Below are positions 1 to 9,079 of a DNA stretch of 64,000 nucleotides, piece by piece. Source of the DNA: CAMCXE01 sp036520615 (GTDB lineage: Bacteria; Pseudomonadota; Gammaproteobacteria; Pseudomonadales; Cellvibrionaceae); NCBI GenBank assembly GCA_036520615.1, contig DATDJI010000092.1, forward strand, positions 1 through 64,000, read 5' to 3'. The notes under the pieces were generated by a model. The model saw nothing but the letters and a program-made list of their open reading frames with translations, was not told the origin of the DNA and made no database searches. Position numbers and translations under genes: made by a program. Within the stretch, counting starts at the first letter, position 1. Each line of letters begins with the position of its first letter.

Positions 1-763
1 TATACGCCCAGGCTTTGGCTGCATTTAACCAGGCTATGGCTCCGCGTGGGGACAAACCGTAACTAAAAATGGATTCCTGCCGCGTGGCGGCAACCAGACG
101 TTGTAAATAGTCCAGAAGTGCTGCACTAGCGGAAACATTGCGCACCTGAGCTTGGATTTTTAACAGCGTTTCCTGATTAATAACCGGCTGCATCGACTCC
201 ATCGCTTGGCGCGGATTGACGCCTTCAAATAATAAGCGCTCGGATTGAGCCGTCGGATAACCAATGGAAATACGCATTAAAAAACGATCCAATTGCGACT
301 CAGGTAAATTATGTGTGCCGCTTTGACTTAACGGATTTTGCGTAGCAATTACGAAAAAGGGAGAGGGCAATGGACGGGTTTTGCCTTCAATTGTAACCTG
401 CCCTTCTTCCATAGCTTCTAATAATGCGCTTTGGGTTTTTGTGGACGCGCGATTAATTTCATCGGCTAATAAAACCTGAGTAAAAATTGGCCCTGGATGA
501 AATCTAAATACACCCTGTTCACGAACAAATACGGCAACACCCAAAATATCAGACGGTAATAAATCTGCGGTAAATTGCACGCGCTCAAACTTAAGCCCTA
601 ACACTCTTGCTAAACAATGCGCTAGGGTTGTTTTACCCATGCCAGGTAAATCCTCAATTAACAAATGACCCTGAGCTAACAGACAGGCCAAAGCCAAACG
701 CACTTGCGTGTCTTTGCCTAATACTATGGTGTTGATCTGCTTAATAATAAGTGCGACGGACAT
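1..763 (-). CDS. MoxR-family AAA+ ATPase (partial, C-terminus outside window)
   Basis: The minus strand reads open from an ATG at 763 to the window edge, about 254 codons. Walker A (GMGKTT, in LPGMGKTTLAH), Walker B (LLADEINRAS) and a sensor segment (IATQNPLSQSG, then LDRFLMR) are visible in the order typical of MoxR proteins. The family acts as AAA+ chaperone-like ATPases, usually encoded beside DUF58 and VWA-domain proteins and involved in maturation of partner complexes or cofactor insertion; those partners would lie to the left, outside the window. An AGGA lies about 11 nt upstream of the chosen ATG. The family call is firm, the cellular role is unknown. Confidence 0.9.
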   Translation of the reverse strand, partial: MSVALIIKQINTIVLGKDTQVRLALACLLAQGHLLIEDLPGMGKTTLAHCLARVLGLKFERVQFTADLLPSDILGVAVFVREQGVFRFHPGPIFTQVLLADEINRASTKTQSALLEAMEEGQVTIEGKTRPLPSPFFVIATQNPLSQSGTHNLPESQLDRFLMRISIGYPTAQSERLLFEGVNPRQAMESMQPVINQETLLKIQAQVRNVSASAALLDYLQRLVAATRQESIFSYGLSPRGAIAWLNAAKAWAY

Positions 764-848
764 TCCTACATTATTCCTATTGTTGAATAGACATAAGTGT
801 AGCAAGCTAAGGTTTAATCCTCAGCTTTTTACTTAGCACTAACGCTCG

Positions 849-1790
849 TTAGCGCTCAAGCCTTAGATTGTCAAATGAGAGCGCTGAATTTGCAGTTCGT
901 GCTGCCTCCGGCATGCAAAATAAGATTATTTCACCTACTTTGCCTAGCAAAGTCTCACCTTTGGCCGAGCGCCGAGCTATATCGCTCAGCGGCCAATCCA
1001 GCCGGTTAAATCCTGGCTGTACTGCAAAGTGCCGTGAGATATCGTGGTGATCGGATTGATTATCGAGCCCTCGCAGGGCAATTCCCACTGTAATAGGGGA
1101 ACGATCATGCAACCAAACATCAAGAGTTAAGCGAGAAAAGCCCCGCCAATCAGTAGCCAGATCAACTAATGTAACCCCCGGCCAGCGCTCTGGCGGGCAG
1201 CCCATATACAATACCTTAGAGTCATGCGCATCGCCTTGAACATGGCCGCGCAGATTCGGCGGCAGATGGGTAAGTTCAAACCAACTACCTTCATGATGAT
1301 CAATTAAATAGTTGCGCCCCAATTCGTCAAAATTGGTAAGCGTTGGAAAATTACGCCACTGCGCAAAATAACTCAGAGCAATTAACACTGGAATATAAAA
1401 TGCCGTGGCTGCCAGTGTTAAAAATAAAACACTAAATTTAACCGAACGGCTTTTGACGCCATGAAAAAAGCCTACTGCGCTGATCGAACCAATGAAATCC
1501 AGCAGCACATCCTGAGGATCGCAATCTTTACCGATAAAATATTGAATTATTTCAATACCTATACCGACGCTCAGTAAAGATATGACCACCCAATACCAGC
1601 GCAGCCCGCGCCACACCAAACAAAAACCCATAACAAAAAATAACACGGTATGTCCGCTATTTTGAAGCGCGCCAACTAAATGCCAATGTCCGGGCAGATC
1701 CCAAAACAGCGGCAGCCCTATCCCCAATGCACATATCCCTACGATGATAACTAATCCCACCGGTCTATCCGTGCAAAACAATTTTTTCAT
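849..1790 (-). CDS. VanZ-like membrane protein with C-terminal carbohydrate-binding-like domain
   Basis: The protein has 313 residues. Residues 1-130 hold several hydrophobic segments and the VanZ-like signature (a membrane H followed by GIEIIQYF and then D-x-x-D before a final helix). After another membrane segment near 120-145, residues of about 150-313 form a soluble, probably extracytoplasmic region rich in Trp, Asp and His. It ends in a strand motif (SFDNLRLER) typical of beta-sandwich carbohydrate-binding or galactose-binding-like domains. VanZ-like domains are known from teicoplanin resistance and from many uncharacterised proteins. The fusion to a sugar-binding-like domain hints at surface polysaccharide or cell-wall work, which is inference. 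It lies on the same strand as the MoxR gene, 85 bp away. Confidence 0.7.
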   Translation of the reverse strand: MKKLFCTDRPVGLVIIVGICALGIGLPLFWDLPGHWHLVGALQNSGHTVLFFVMGFCLVWRGLRWYWVVISLLSVGIGIEIIQYFIGKDCDPQDVLLDFIGSISAVGFFHGVKSRSVKFSVLFLTLAATAFYIPVLIALSYFAQWRNFPTLTNFDELGRNYLIDHHEGSWFELTHLPPNLRGHVQGDAHDSKVLYMGCPPERWPGVTLVDLATDWRGFSRLTLDVWLHDRSPITVGIALRGLDNQSDHHDISRHFAVQPGFNRLDWPLSDIARRSAKGETLLGKVGEIILFCMPEAARTANSALSFDNLRLER

Positions 1791-1820
1791 GGGAGCGCCT
1801 TACACACTTATGCTTCCTTA

Positions 1821-2609
1821 TTAAAATGAATAAGTAAGACCTGATTTGTATTCGGTGTTACTAGCATGGTTGATAATGGGTGGAGTAGCTTCTAGATTTT
1901 GTGCAGGTTGACTATCGTGGCGCAAACGGTAAGAGAGATTAAATGCCAGGTGATCAGTCACTTTTGTACTTAGAGTGAGATCAAATAAAATTCGATAATC
2001 GGAAAATTCGTCTAAATTAGGCTGGGCATATATGGTATTGACTAATGTCAGCTGCGCATTCATCTGCAGTTTCAATGAATAATAGGCGTTCATGCGCCAC
2101 AGATCTTGCACATCTGAGTAGGTAATTAAATCGTTAATTTCATGCTCCTTAAAAGCCCCCAATCCCAGCGCACACAGGTAGATATCTGGCTTATAGCCAA
2201 TAAAATAGCGCAGCCCCGCACCTGCAAGTTCGCGAGATTTTAAATAATCAAATTCTTCACTTTCCCACTGACCGAATACTTCTGTTGCTAATTTTTCACT
2301 GACTAAATTGGTCCAACGAATATGCGCAAATTGACTGCGATCATCGCGCACGTGGTTTGTCTCGCCATAATCCTGTGCTAACAGCAACAACAATATTGTA
2401 TCCTCGTTGCGATAGTTTAAGCGGCCACCCCCTGTATAAGCTTGTTTTTGTTGGTTGCCCTTTTTACCTTCCACCGAGAGACCTAAAGCACCGGAAAACC
2501 CCTCATCAGGCAGGCGCGGTTTATCGGCCTCGACATTAGAAATGGCCAATGTAGAGCTATTAAAAAATATACAAACAAAAAAAATTAAAAAAACAGAAAT
2601 TAACCGCAT
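1821..2609 (-). CDS. DUF481 (YdiY-like) outer-membrane beta-barrel protein
   Basis: The protein has 262 residues with a Sec signal peptide (hydrophobic stretch at residues 5-20, probable cleavage after STLA). The rest alternates short polar turns with amphipathic strands and ends in Y-S-F, an aromatic C-terminus typical of outer-membrane barrels. The pattern matches the DUF481 / salt-induced outer-membrane family (YdiY): a GLRYFIG turn, a YSLKLQMN strand and the final GLTYSF. Function in the family is poorly known. It is 30 bp upstream of the VanZ-like gene on the same strand, so co-transcription is possible. Confidence 0.7.
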   Translation of the reverse strand: MRLISVFLIFFVCIFFNSSTLAISNVEADKPRLPDEGFSGALGLSVEGKKGNQQKQAYTGGGRLNYRNEDTILLLLLAQDYGETNHVRDDRSQFAHIRWTNLVSEKLATEVFGQWESEEFDYLKSRELAGAGLRYFIGYKPDIYLCALGLGAFKEHEINDLITYSDVQDLWRMNAYYSLKLQMNAQLTLVNTIYAQPNLDEFSDYRILFDLTLSTKVTDHLAFNLSYRLRHDSQPAQNLEATPPIINHASNTEYKSGLTYSF

Positions 2610-3040
2610 AGAAATAAGGGCCTCAACGGATATTTATTGGAAATAAAGCAAGCACAGCACACTGCGCCTGAGCAGTATAGTTACAAGGGTATAATAACAA
2701 AATAGCGGCTAGCGATCAGCTAGGTAACAAATAGAGACAATCAACACGTAACGATTTTTTGAGAATTTATCCATGCAGCCTCTAAAGCTAGGCGGCGCTG
2801 TTTGAGCAAGGTAATTTTCAAAAAATAGAAACGACAGCATGATACAGGAGGTGCAACTCCAGGGAAGTGGGATGTAGTATTTCCTCTAAAATGAAATCGA
2901 GAGCAAAGCAAGAACTTTTGACGAGTTTACACGTGGTAAATGAGCAGAGTTTGTATATTAAAGTCGCTACAGCTATTAAGGCATTTTCTAAAATACCTCA
3001 ATTTAATATGCATACTACCAGCGCTCAATATCGATATGAA
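2610..3040. other. Intergenic region with no supported gene
   Basis: This 431-bp AT-rich stretch separates the DUF481 gene from the next minus-strand gene and should carry the DUF481 promoter. A GTG-initiated plus-strand frame at 2867 has a purine-rich stretch upstream, but it runs into the 3' end of the gene at 3041 and its product looks random. No tRNA, terminator or repeat was recognised. Confidence 0.5.
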
Positions 3041-3634
3041 TTAGCGGCGCAGAATTACCCAAGAATCCTCAGCATAATAAAAACCGTTCGCGTAATAAAC
3101 AGCACGCATCGTTAATTGTTTTTTATTAAAAGAAATAGAATATTCCGCCTCTCGCAACAGCGATATTTTATCGCCTGGAGTAGCATTGGCGCGCAGTTTT
3201 TGCTGCAGGTGAAATGTGCCGTCGGCGGAGAACGCAAAATCTACCGTAGGCGAGCGACCTAAAAATTCCATGCGCTCAGTTTTAACAATTTTCTCTTTAT
3301 TATCGGTTGTCTCTAAAATGAATTGAACCGCATCGCCCTGCACAACTATCGCGCCTTTCACACTTGCCTTAGTGGATTTTACAAGAGGTTTATGTACCGT
3401 ACCGCTGCATTCTTCATGCTGCAAATTGCCGGTGACGCGTCCTGAGAAGGCTTGCGCTTGTGTTAAAAATTGATTTTTACCCTGGATAGATGCGGGCGCT
3501 ACAGTATTAATTTGCCAATAGGAATCGCCTTGCTCAGCAAGCCTTGGGCTTTTACTAAAACAATCCACTGAGGCGAATACAGAGCCTGAAGCAACAGATA
3601 TACACGCAATAATTAAGCGGACTAACACAGTCAT
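3041..3634 (-). CDS. Exported hypothetical protein
   Basis: The protein has 197 residues with an N-terminal signal peptide (hydrophobic residues 3-20, probable cleavage at VFA-SVD). I do not recognise the family. The mature part is beta-rich with repeated polar strands and looks like a periplasmic or secreted small beta protein. Two Cys residues (in VDCF and EECSG) could form a disulfide. It ends 18 bp before the Rieske gene begins on the same strand, but in the order Rieske then this gene, so it may be the second gene of a two-gene transcript. Confidence 0.6.
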   Translation of the reverse strand: MTVLVRLIIACISVASGSVFASVDCFSKSPRLAEQGDSYWQINTVAPASIQGKNQFLTQAQAFSGRVTGNLQHEECSGTVHKPLVKSTKASVKGAIVVQGDAVQFILETTDNKEKIVKTERMEFLGRSPTVDFAFSADGTFHLQQKLRANATPGDKISLLREAEYSISFNKKQLTMRAVYYANGFYYAEDSWVILRR

Positions 3635-3652
3635 AAAATTCTCGATAAAGGA

Positions 3653-3967
3653 TTAGAGTTCGACGCCGATGCGATCGCCATCGTAGATCAATTCAAGTTG
3701 TTCTAAGCAATCAAGCGTTGAGGCAAGCGGGCCTTGAGCTTTACCAGTGACTAAATCAAACGCTATTCCATGAGCTTTGCAACGAATAACGCCGCGTTGT
3801 ACATCGGCATTGGCCAATGGCGCGTCCATATGGGGGCAGCGATTTTCCACCAAAAACACCCGCCCTTCATCTTGTAATAGTAAAAAGGATTTCCCGGCCA
3901 CTATATGCAGTTGGCGCATGCCATCGTGTAAATCGATTAATTTTGCCAAAGGGTAGAACATACCCAA
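3653..3967 (-). CDS. Rieske [2Fe-2S] ferredoxin-like protein
   Basis: The protein is a single 104-residue Rieske domain. The two cluster-binding boxes are present: C44-x-H46 (RCPHMDAP) and C63-x2-H66 (RCKAHGIAF), so all four ligands to the [2Fe-2S] cluster are in place. There is no signal peptide or membrane anchor, so it should be a soluble cytoplasmic electron carrier of the NirD / naphthalene-dioxygenase ferredoxin type. No oxygenase or reductase partner is encoded nearby, so the electron acceptor is unknown. It is divergent from pabB. Confidence 0.85.
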   Translation of the reverse strand: MGMFYPLAKLIDLHDGMRQLHIVAGKSFLLLQDEGRVFLVENRCPHMDAPLANADVQRGVIRCKAHGIAFDLVTGKAQGPLASTLDCLEQLELIYDGDRIGVEL

Positions 3968-4086
3968 CTCCCCTGCTCAGGCTAAAACGCTAATACTAAC
4001 TAAGCCTAGTCGCCACAGCTAGGAATTCATCTTAACTGCAGCATGAGTCTGTGCGAAAATAGCCGTTTTGCAGGACACTGCCCGCT

Positions 4087-5460
4087 GTGCTCCCACCAAA
4101 CACCCAATGCATTCACGTACCCTACCCTGCAAACAGCCAAGAGTATGCACAGCTATTTGCAGATTGGCAGGGATTTATTTGGTTAGATTCAGGCATTCGC
4201 CGTGAATATTGTAGCCAGTTTGACCTAATAACTGCCCGCCCCGAACAAGCCTTGTGCGCCCATACGCCGGATCAAGTTCAGCTTTTCCATAACGACCAAT
4301 GCCAGAGCTTAACTAGGCATGCCGCAGCTGACTGGTGCGAACACTGGATAAAACCATCGCTAGATGATGCTTGCGCTGATCTGCCGTTTAACGGTGGGCT
4401 CATCGGTTATATTGGTTACGAATGGATGCACTCAACATTTAAATTGCCGGTTAATAACATCTATAAAACACCGCTGTTGTATTTAGGCGTTTATGAATGG
4501 GCGTTAATTATCGACCACATAAAAAAATCAGCTTTTTTTGTATTTACCGCACAGCTGCCAGAAATCAAACGCGCAGATATTCTCAAGCAGTTTAATTCGC
4601 CCCCCAAAGCGATAGGATTCTTTAATTGCTCGGCGTTTAAACCCACTACGAACAAAGTACATTACCTCAATGATGTGCAAACCATTTTAGATTACATCTA
4701 TGCAGGCGATTGTTACCAAGTCAATTATTCGCAAGCATTTACGGCAGATTTTTCAGGCGATGCCTTTGCAGCCTATTGCAGGTTACGCGCTGGCTGCCCA
4801 GGGCCTTTTAGTGCATTTATAAAAACTGATGTCGGTGCAATTTTAAGTTTATCACCGGAACAATTTATAGAAATTGACAATCGACAAGCCACCAGCCGCC
4901 CCATAAAAGGCACGGCCGCTCGCAGTAACGACCCCTACATGGATACAGACGCAGCCGAACAACTACGGCAGAGCAATAAAAACCGTGCTGAAAATCTCAT
5001 GATTGTGGATTTAATACGCAACGATTTCAGCAAAAATTGTGAACCTGGCAGCGTAAAAGTAGGGGAATTATTTGGTTTATATAGTTTTACCAACGTGCAC
5101 CATTTAATTAGCCAAATTAATGCCGTTCTCAAATCGCACGTCAGCCATTGGCAATTTGTAATGGACGCCTTTCCCGGCGGATCAATTACCGGCGCTCCCA
5201 AAAAACGCGCGATGGAAATTATCGACGAACTCGAGCCCCATCAGAGGCATATTTACTGTGGCAGTATTGGTTTTTTCAGCCGTAATGGACAAACCCGCAC
5301 CAATATCGCCATTCGCACATTGTTAATAGAAAACCGACAAATTACGCTTTGGGGCGGCGGGGGCATAGTAGCGGATTCTATAGCCGAGGATGAATACCGC
5401 GAATCGCTGGATAAAATTGATGTTTTTAAGTCGATATTATTTGGCGCTTCCCGACAATAA
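4087..5460 (+). CDS. pabB: Aminodeoxychorismate synthase component I (PabB)
   Basis: This is a chorismate-utilising enzyme of 457 residues, close to the 453 of the E. coli protein. It makes 4-amino-4-deoxychorismate from chorismate and ammonia for folate synthesis in the cytoplasm, normally with the PabA glutaminase. The active-site segment reads PIKGTAAR: the lysine in PIKGT is the PabB signature, where TrpE and isochorismate synthases have PIAGT. RNDFSKNC, PGGSITGAPK and the C-terminal GGGIVADS also fit. Translation starts at a GTG: an in-frame TAG lies 27 bp upstream and there is no in-frame ATG nearby. No pabA or pabC is adjacent. Confidence 0.93.
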   Translation: MLPPNTQCIHVPYPANSQEYAQLFADWQGFIWLDSGIRREYCSQFDLITARPEQALCAHTPDQVQLFHNDQCQSLTRHAAADWCEHWIKPSLDDACADLPFNGGLIGYIGYEWMHSTFKLPVNNIYKTPLLYLGVYEWALIIDHIKKSAFFVFTAQLPEIKRADILKQFNSPPKAIGFFNCSAFKPTTNKVHYLNDVQTILDYIYAGDCYQVNYSQAFTADFSGDAFAAYCRLRAGCPGPFSAFIKTDVGAILSLSPEQFIEIDNRQATSRPIKGTAARSNDPYMDTDAAEQLRQSNKNRAENLMIVDLIRNDFSKNCEPGSVKVGELFGLYSFTNVHHLISQINAVLKSHVSHWQFVMDAFPGGSITGAPKKRAMEIIDELEPHQRHIYCGSIGFFSRNGQTRTNIAIRTLLIENRQITLWGGGGIVADSIAEDEYRESLDKIDVFKSILFGASRQ

Positions 5461-5787
5461 TTTTATTGCGGTAGATCGCAGCTAATTTTAGCAAGTAAGC
5501 TTGCCCAGATTTTTGTGCCAGGCACAATTGATTTGTGCCCAAAAATAATCTGCAAGTGCAGGCGTATTAAAACAGCGGTTACTACCAATAGTTTGCGCTT
5601 CGAATATCGTTACCGCTGGAACAATAGGCTACGAATTTCATACCTATAACCGTGCCTGCGGGCAAAATCGTCGTCATAAGGACAAATTCGTGTGCCGCTT
5701 CTCACAATGATAAGCGGTGGCTCATCATGAGAATTATGCATGCTAAACTAGACAAAAATTTAATTTTAGCTAAGTACGACATACACG
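5461..5787. other. Intergenic region upstream of the HipBA-like pair
   Basis: This 327-bp stretch holds no convincing gene. It contains an inverted repeat around 5692-5718 (CCGCTT ... AAGCGG) and a second one at 5742-5770 just before the HipB-like start codon, described separately. It should carry the promoter of the two-gene unit downstream. Confidence 0.5.
5742..5770. promoter_or_regulatory. Candidate operator for the HipB-like regulator
   Basis: GCTAAA at 5742-5747 faces TTTTAGC at 5764-5770, an inverted repeat with an AT-rich spacer, ending 17 bp before the ATG of the HipB-like gene. HipB proteins repress their own operons by binding paired half-sites near the promoter. The position fits autoregulation, but the half-sites do not match the E. 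coli HipB operator (TATCC...GGATA). Confidence 0.3.
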
Positions 5788-6084
5788 ATGACCCAGCACC
5801 TGAGCCTCTCACCCGCAGCCGCCAGCTACCTTCAATGCCTTGGCCTAAATATTAAAGACGCCCGCAAGGCGCGCAAATGGTCGCAGGCGGAGGTGGCAGA
5901 GCGTGCGCTGATGTCACGCTTAACCTATGCCCAAATCGAAAAAGGTGCGCCCCAGGTGCAAATGGGTTTATACCTGCGGGTTTTAGATTTATTTGGTTTA
6001 GCTGAGCCCATTCGTCATATCGCGGCACCGCATCTGGACGAAGAAGGCCGGCGTTTGCGAGCAAGCAAAAATAAGGCGCGGTAA
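5788..6084 (+). CDS. HipB-like XRE-family DNA-binding protein
   Basis: The protein has 98 residues with one helix-turn-helix of the Cro/C1 type at about residues 20-75 (LGLNIKDARKARKWSQAEVAERA, then YAQIEKG). It is probably a dimeric repressor and, by position, the partner of the HipA-like protein: the two genes are separated by 1 bp, the arrangement of hipBA toxin-antitoxin operons. The basic C-terminal tail (RRLRASKNKAR) may contact DNA or the partner. It most likely represses its own operon through sites just upstream. Confidence 0.75.
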   Translation: MTQHLSLSPAAASYLQCLGLNIKDARKARKWSQAEVAERALMSRLTYAQIEKGAPQVQMGLYLRVLDLFGLAEPIRHIAAPHLDEEGRRLRASKNKAR

Positions 6085-6085
6085 A

Positions 6086-7282
6086 TTGAATTATTTTACT
6101 GTTTGGGCGCGCGGGCAAAACTCACTCTGGTACGAAGCGGGTAAATTAGAGTTCGGCAGCGGTAGTTTTGCATTTCGTTATATGGACGCTTGGCTGGCAA
6201 ATAGCTGGACGTACAGCTTAGATCCCGTTCACTTACCATTGGCGCCGGCAATTTATTATGCGCGCAATCAGCAAGAATTATTGCCTCTATTTAAACAACT
6301 TTTGCCGCAAGGTTGGGCGGCAGAATTATTCGCGGTGCGGCAAAAAGCCTCTGCAAATAGAACCTTAATTAGCCAATTTAAACAGCTGCCCGAAAGCTTA
6401 AACTCTGTTCGTTTAACACTTGCAGGCGCCCAATTAAATGAGTTGATATTGCCATCTTGGGAGGAAATGGAGCTTTATTGCCAAATGGCAAAAACGCAAA
6501 GCCCCCAGGATTGGCCGATAGCGCGTTATTTAGCGGTATTATCCGGCGGCTGTTGGCAAGGCAGCCGCCCCAAAATTACTCTACAAGGCGCACCTAATCT
6601 GTGGCTTGCCAAATGGCAAATAGCTGGGGATAAAATAAATTGGCCGCAGGTGGAATATGCAAGCATGCAATTAATGCAGCAAGCAGGCTTTTCTGTGCCG
6701 AGCCGCCATTTAATTCCATTAGAGAATTCAGTTTGGGTATATTTAATCGAGCGTTTTGATCAGCACAAACAGGCGCCTTGTTATTTTGTACCCGCTAGCG
6801 TTCTACTAAATCCACAACAGTCAATGGCAAACAATTTCGATGCACGTGAGGATCCTACCAGTTATATTGCATTTGCTCGCTGCCTACGCAAATATTCAAG
6901 CCAGGCTAAAACAGATTTAATTGACTTATTTCGCCGCATGTTGGCAAATCTATTATTGAATAACACGCAAGATACACTTTCTAAACTCGGTTTAGTCTAT
7001 ACCATTAAAACTCAGCAATGGCGTTTAAGCCCTTGCTTTGGCATTCGCCCAAGCATCGAAGCATCAGGTTTACACTCTATGGCAATGGGCAGCGAGGGTC
7101 GCATAGGCTCATTAAAAAATGCACTGTCGCTTGCAAAAGAATTCGGCCTCAACAGCGCACAAGCTGAGGCAATTTTAGCCGAACTAAAAGAAGCATTAGC
7201 AGCCTGGAATGAAGTGTTTGATCATTGCGGTGTAAGTGGAATCGACCGGCAACTAATTGGCTCTGCGCTTAAATATTTTTAA
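6086..7282 (+). CDS. HipA-like protein, predicted pseudokinase
   Basis: The 398-residue protein has the HipA layout. The N-terminal subdomain carries the family segment LPQGWAAEL (73-81), followed by a nucleotide-loop region (GGCWQGSRPK, 154-163), the strand lysine K176 (LWLAKW) and ERFDQ (222-226). The catalytic segment is degenerate: where HipA has T-D-x-H-x-K-N this protein has NTQDTLSK (293-300). The catalytic Asp is thus Q295, the His is T297 and the Asn is K300. The metal-binding Asp after the LTP motif is G319 (LSPCFG). Known HipA kinases inactivate GltX or related targets. This one should not transfer phosphate, although nucleotide or partner binding may survive. It starts 1 bp after the HipB-like gene. 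Confidence 0.75.
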   Translation: MNYFTVWARGQNSLWYEAGKLEFGSGSFAFRYMDAWLANSWTYSLDPVHLPLAPAIYYARNQQELLPLFKQLLPQGWAAELFAVRQKASANRTLISQFKQLPESLNSVRLTLAGAQLNELILPSWEEMELYCQMAKTQSPQDWPIARYLAVLSGGCWQGSRPKITLQGAPNLWLAKWQIAGDKINWPQVEYASMQLMQQAGFSVPSRHLIPLENSVWVYLIERFDQHKQAPCYFVPASVLLNPQQSMANNFDAREDPTSYIAFARCLRKYSSQAKTDLIDLFRRMLANLLLNNTQDTLSKLGLVYTIKTQQWRLSPCFGIRPSIEASGLHSMAMGSEGRIGSLKNALSLAKEFGLNSAQAEAILAELKEALAAWNEVFDHCGVSGIDRQLIGSALKYF

Positions 7283-7632
7283 ACGTTTCTCTTCGCCGAG
7301 ATTCACCCTGCATGCAGTAAGCAAGGCTTTTTCTTTAAATCCGCTATTTGACACAAAAGCGCATCATAAAATGAAAATAATTGCTGCTTTGACACAACGG
7401 CAACCAATTATCGATAGCAAATTTTGCCATAACAATTGACTGACCTTTTCGCTATTTTTCCAACATTTGCAGCCGCGATGTCGCTTAGATAAATTCCATC
7501 TGACGGGCAGACTAAATCGGGTAGTTAAAGCCAATTTTTTCAGTTGCGCCCTAGCAATAAAGGGATAAATCAGTTATTTTCCACCTCCTGAGTTCGCTTA
7601 TTTATTTGCCTCTTCAACATTATGGATTCTCT
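7283..7632. other. Intergenic region upstream of manD
   Basis: This 350-bp stretch between the HipA-like gene and manD has no supported ORF. Two TTGACA-like hexamers (near 7349 and 7389) could be promoter -35 elements, without convincing -10 partners at 17 bp. A motif TTGCCATAACAATT (7424-7437) resembles one in the kdgK-uxaC intergenic region. Confidence 0.4.
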
Positions 7633-8841
7633 ATGAAAATCGTTTCTGCCAAAGTGATAGTCACCTGTCCAGGACGCAATTTTGTCACTATTAAAATCAT
7701 GACCGATCAGGGCATATATGGAATTGGCGACGCGACCCTCAATGGCCGCGAAAAAGCTGTTGTATCCTGCCTGGAAGATTATTTAATTCCTCAATTAATA
7801 GGCCGTGATGCTCAGCGCATTGAGGATATCTGGCAATATTTTTATAAGGGCGTGTATTGGCGGCGTGGGGCCATCGGCATGACTGCATTGGCAGCCATAG
7901 ATACAGCCCTTTGGGATATAAAAGCTAAAGCGGCCAATATGCCGCTGTACCAATTACTCGGCGGCCGCAGCCGCGACCATATAATGGTCTATACCCACGC
8001 CAACGGCAAAAATCTCGAAGATACTTTATTGGCCGTACAAAAAGCCAAAGACAAAGGTTATCAAGCTATTCGCGTACAATGCGGCATACCGGGAATTAGC
8101 AAAACCTATGGTGTGGCAAAAGGCGCAAATAGTTATGAACCTGCGGACGCAGATTTACCCTCAGAAGAAGTTTGGTCTACGCGTAAATATTTAGACTATA
8201 TTCCCCAAGTATTTGCCGCTGTGCGCAAAGAATTTGGCAATGATATTCATTTATTACATGATGTACACCATCGCCTAACCCCCATTGAAGCAGCTCGGCT
8301 AGGCAAAGAGCTGGAACCCTACCATTTATTCTGGATGGAGGATGCAGTTCCGGCGGAAAACCAAGCCGCATTTAAATTAATTCGCGAGCACACAACTACG
8401 CCACTTGCTGTAGGGGAAATTTTCAACAGTATTCACGACTGCCGCGAATTAATTCAAAATCAATGGGTCGACTATATTCGCTCAACGGTTGTTCATGCAG
8501 GCGGCATCACTCATTTACGCCGCATCGCTGATTTTGCCGCACTTTATCATGTGCGTACCGGCTGCCACGGGGCTACAGATTTATCACCCGTATGCATGGG
8601 CGCTGCATTACATTTTGATTATTGGGTGCCCAATTTTGGCATTCAAGAACATATGGCGCACAGTGAGCAAATGGAATCGGTATTTACCCGCGCTTATGAA
8701 TTTAATAACGGTTTTTTTACACCGGGCGAATTGCCTGGTCATGGTGTGGATATCAATGAATCTGAAGCCGCACGCTACCCCTATAAACGTGCTTGTTTGC
8801 CGGTAAATCGCTTGGAAGACGGCACCTTATGGGATTGGTAG
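7633..8841 (+). CDS. manD: D-mannonate dehydratase (ManD/RspA type, enolase superfamily)
   Basis: Starting at ATG 7633 the protein has 402 residues, the usual length of the ManD branch of the enolase superfamily. Nine extra upstream residues are possible but not family-like. It converts D-mannonate to 2-keto-3-deoxy-D-gluconate. The opening ITCPGRNFVT-type segment, DATLNGRE, IDTALWDIKAK, LLHDVHHR, WMEDAVPAEN, AVGEIFNS and GCHGATDLSP match the family closely. The Asp of HDVHH and the Glu of WMED and VGEIF are the expected Mg2+ ligands. The neighbours kdgK, uxaC and uxuB supply the steps before and after. Some family members are catalytically weak, but the pathway context supports the dehydratase role. 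Confidence 0.93.
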   Translation: MKIVSAKVIVTCPGRNFVTIKIMTDQGIYGIGDATLNGREKAVVSCLEDYLIPQLIGRDAQRIEDIWQYFYKGVYWRRGAIGMTALAAIDTALWDIKAKAANMPLYQLLGGRSRDHIMVYTHANGKNLEDTLLAVQKAKDKGYQAIRVQCGIPGISKTYGVAKGANSYEPADADLPSEEVWSTRKYLDYIPQVFAAVRKEFGNDIHLLHDVHHRLTPIEAARLGKELEPYHLFWMEDAVPAENQAAFKLIREHTTTPLAVGEIFNSIHDCRELIQNQWVDYIRSTVVHAGGITHLRRIADFAALYHVRTGCHGATDLSPVCMGAALHFDYWVPNFGIQEHMAHSEQMESVFTRAYEFNNGFFTPGELPGHGVDINESEAARYPYKRACLPVNRLEDGTLWDW

Positions 8842-9079
8842 TTTTACCTATAAATCTGTGCGCATGGACGCGCAACTGTTATCAACCATTGAACTAAATC
8901 GCCTTAAATAATAACTTTTTCGAGGTTATTTAAATTAAGTGCTAATTTTGACTTTTTCAAAACCCCGCGGCATGAAAATCCGCGACGAAATTACACGATC
9001 GTATTTGTGCGCTTCTTAAAGGGAAAGACTTAGCTTAACCAGAGGTTTTTCAGCTTTTCTAAAAATGCACACTTGTACG

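Noticed and set aside
2867..3115. 82-codon plus-strand frame with GTG start
   Set aside because: It overlaps the 3' end of the minus-strand gene at 3041, its product has no domain character, and a purine-rich stretch upstream is the only support.
5652..5855. 67-codon plus-strand frame before the HipB-like gene
   Set aside because: It overlaps the HipB-like start in another frame, covers the promoter region and has no ribosome-binding site.
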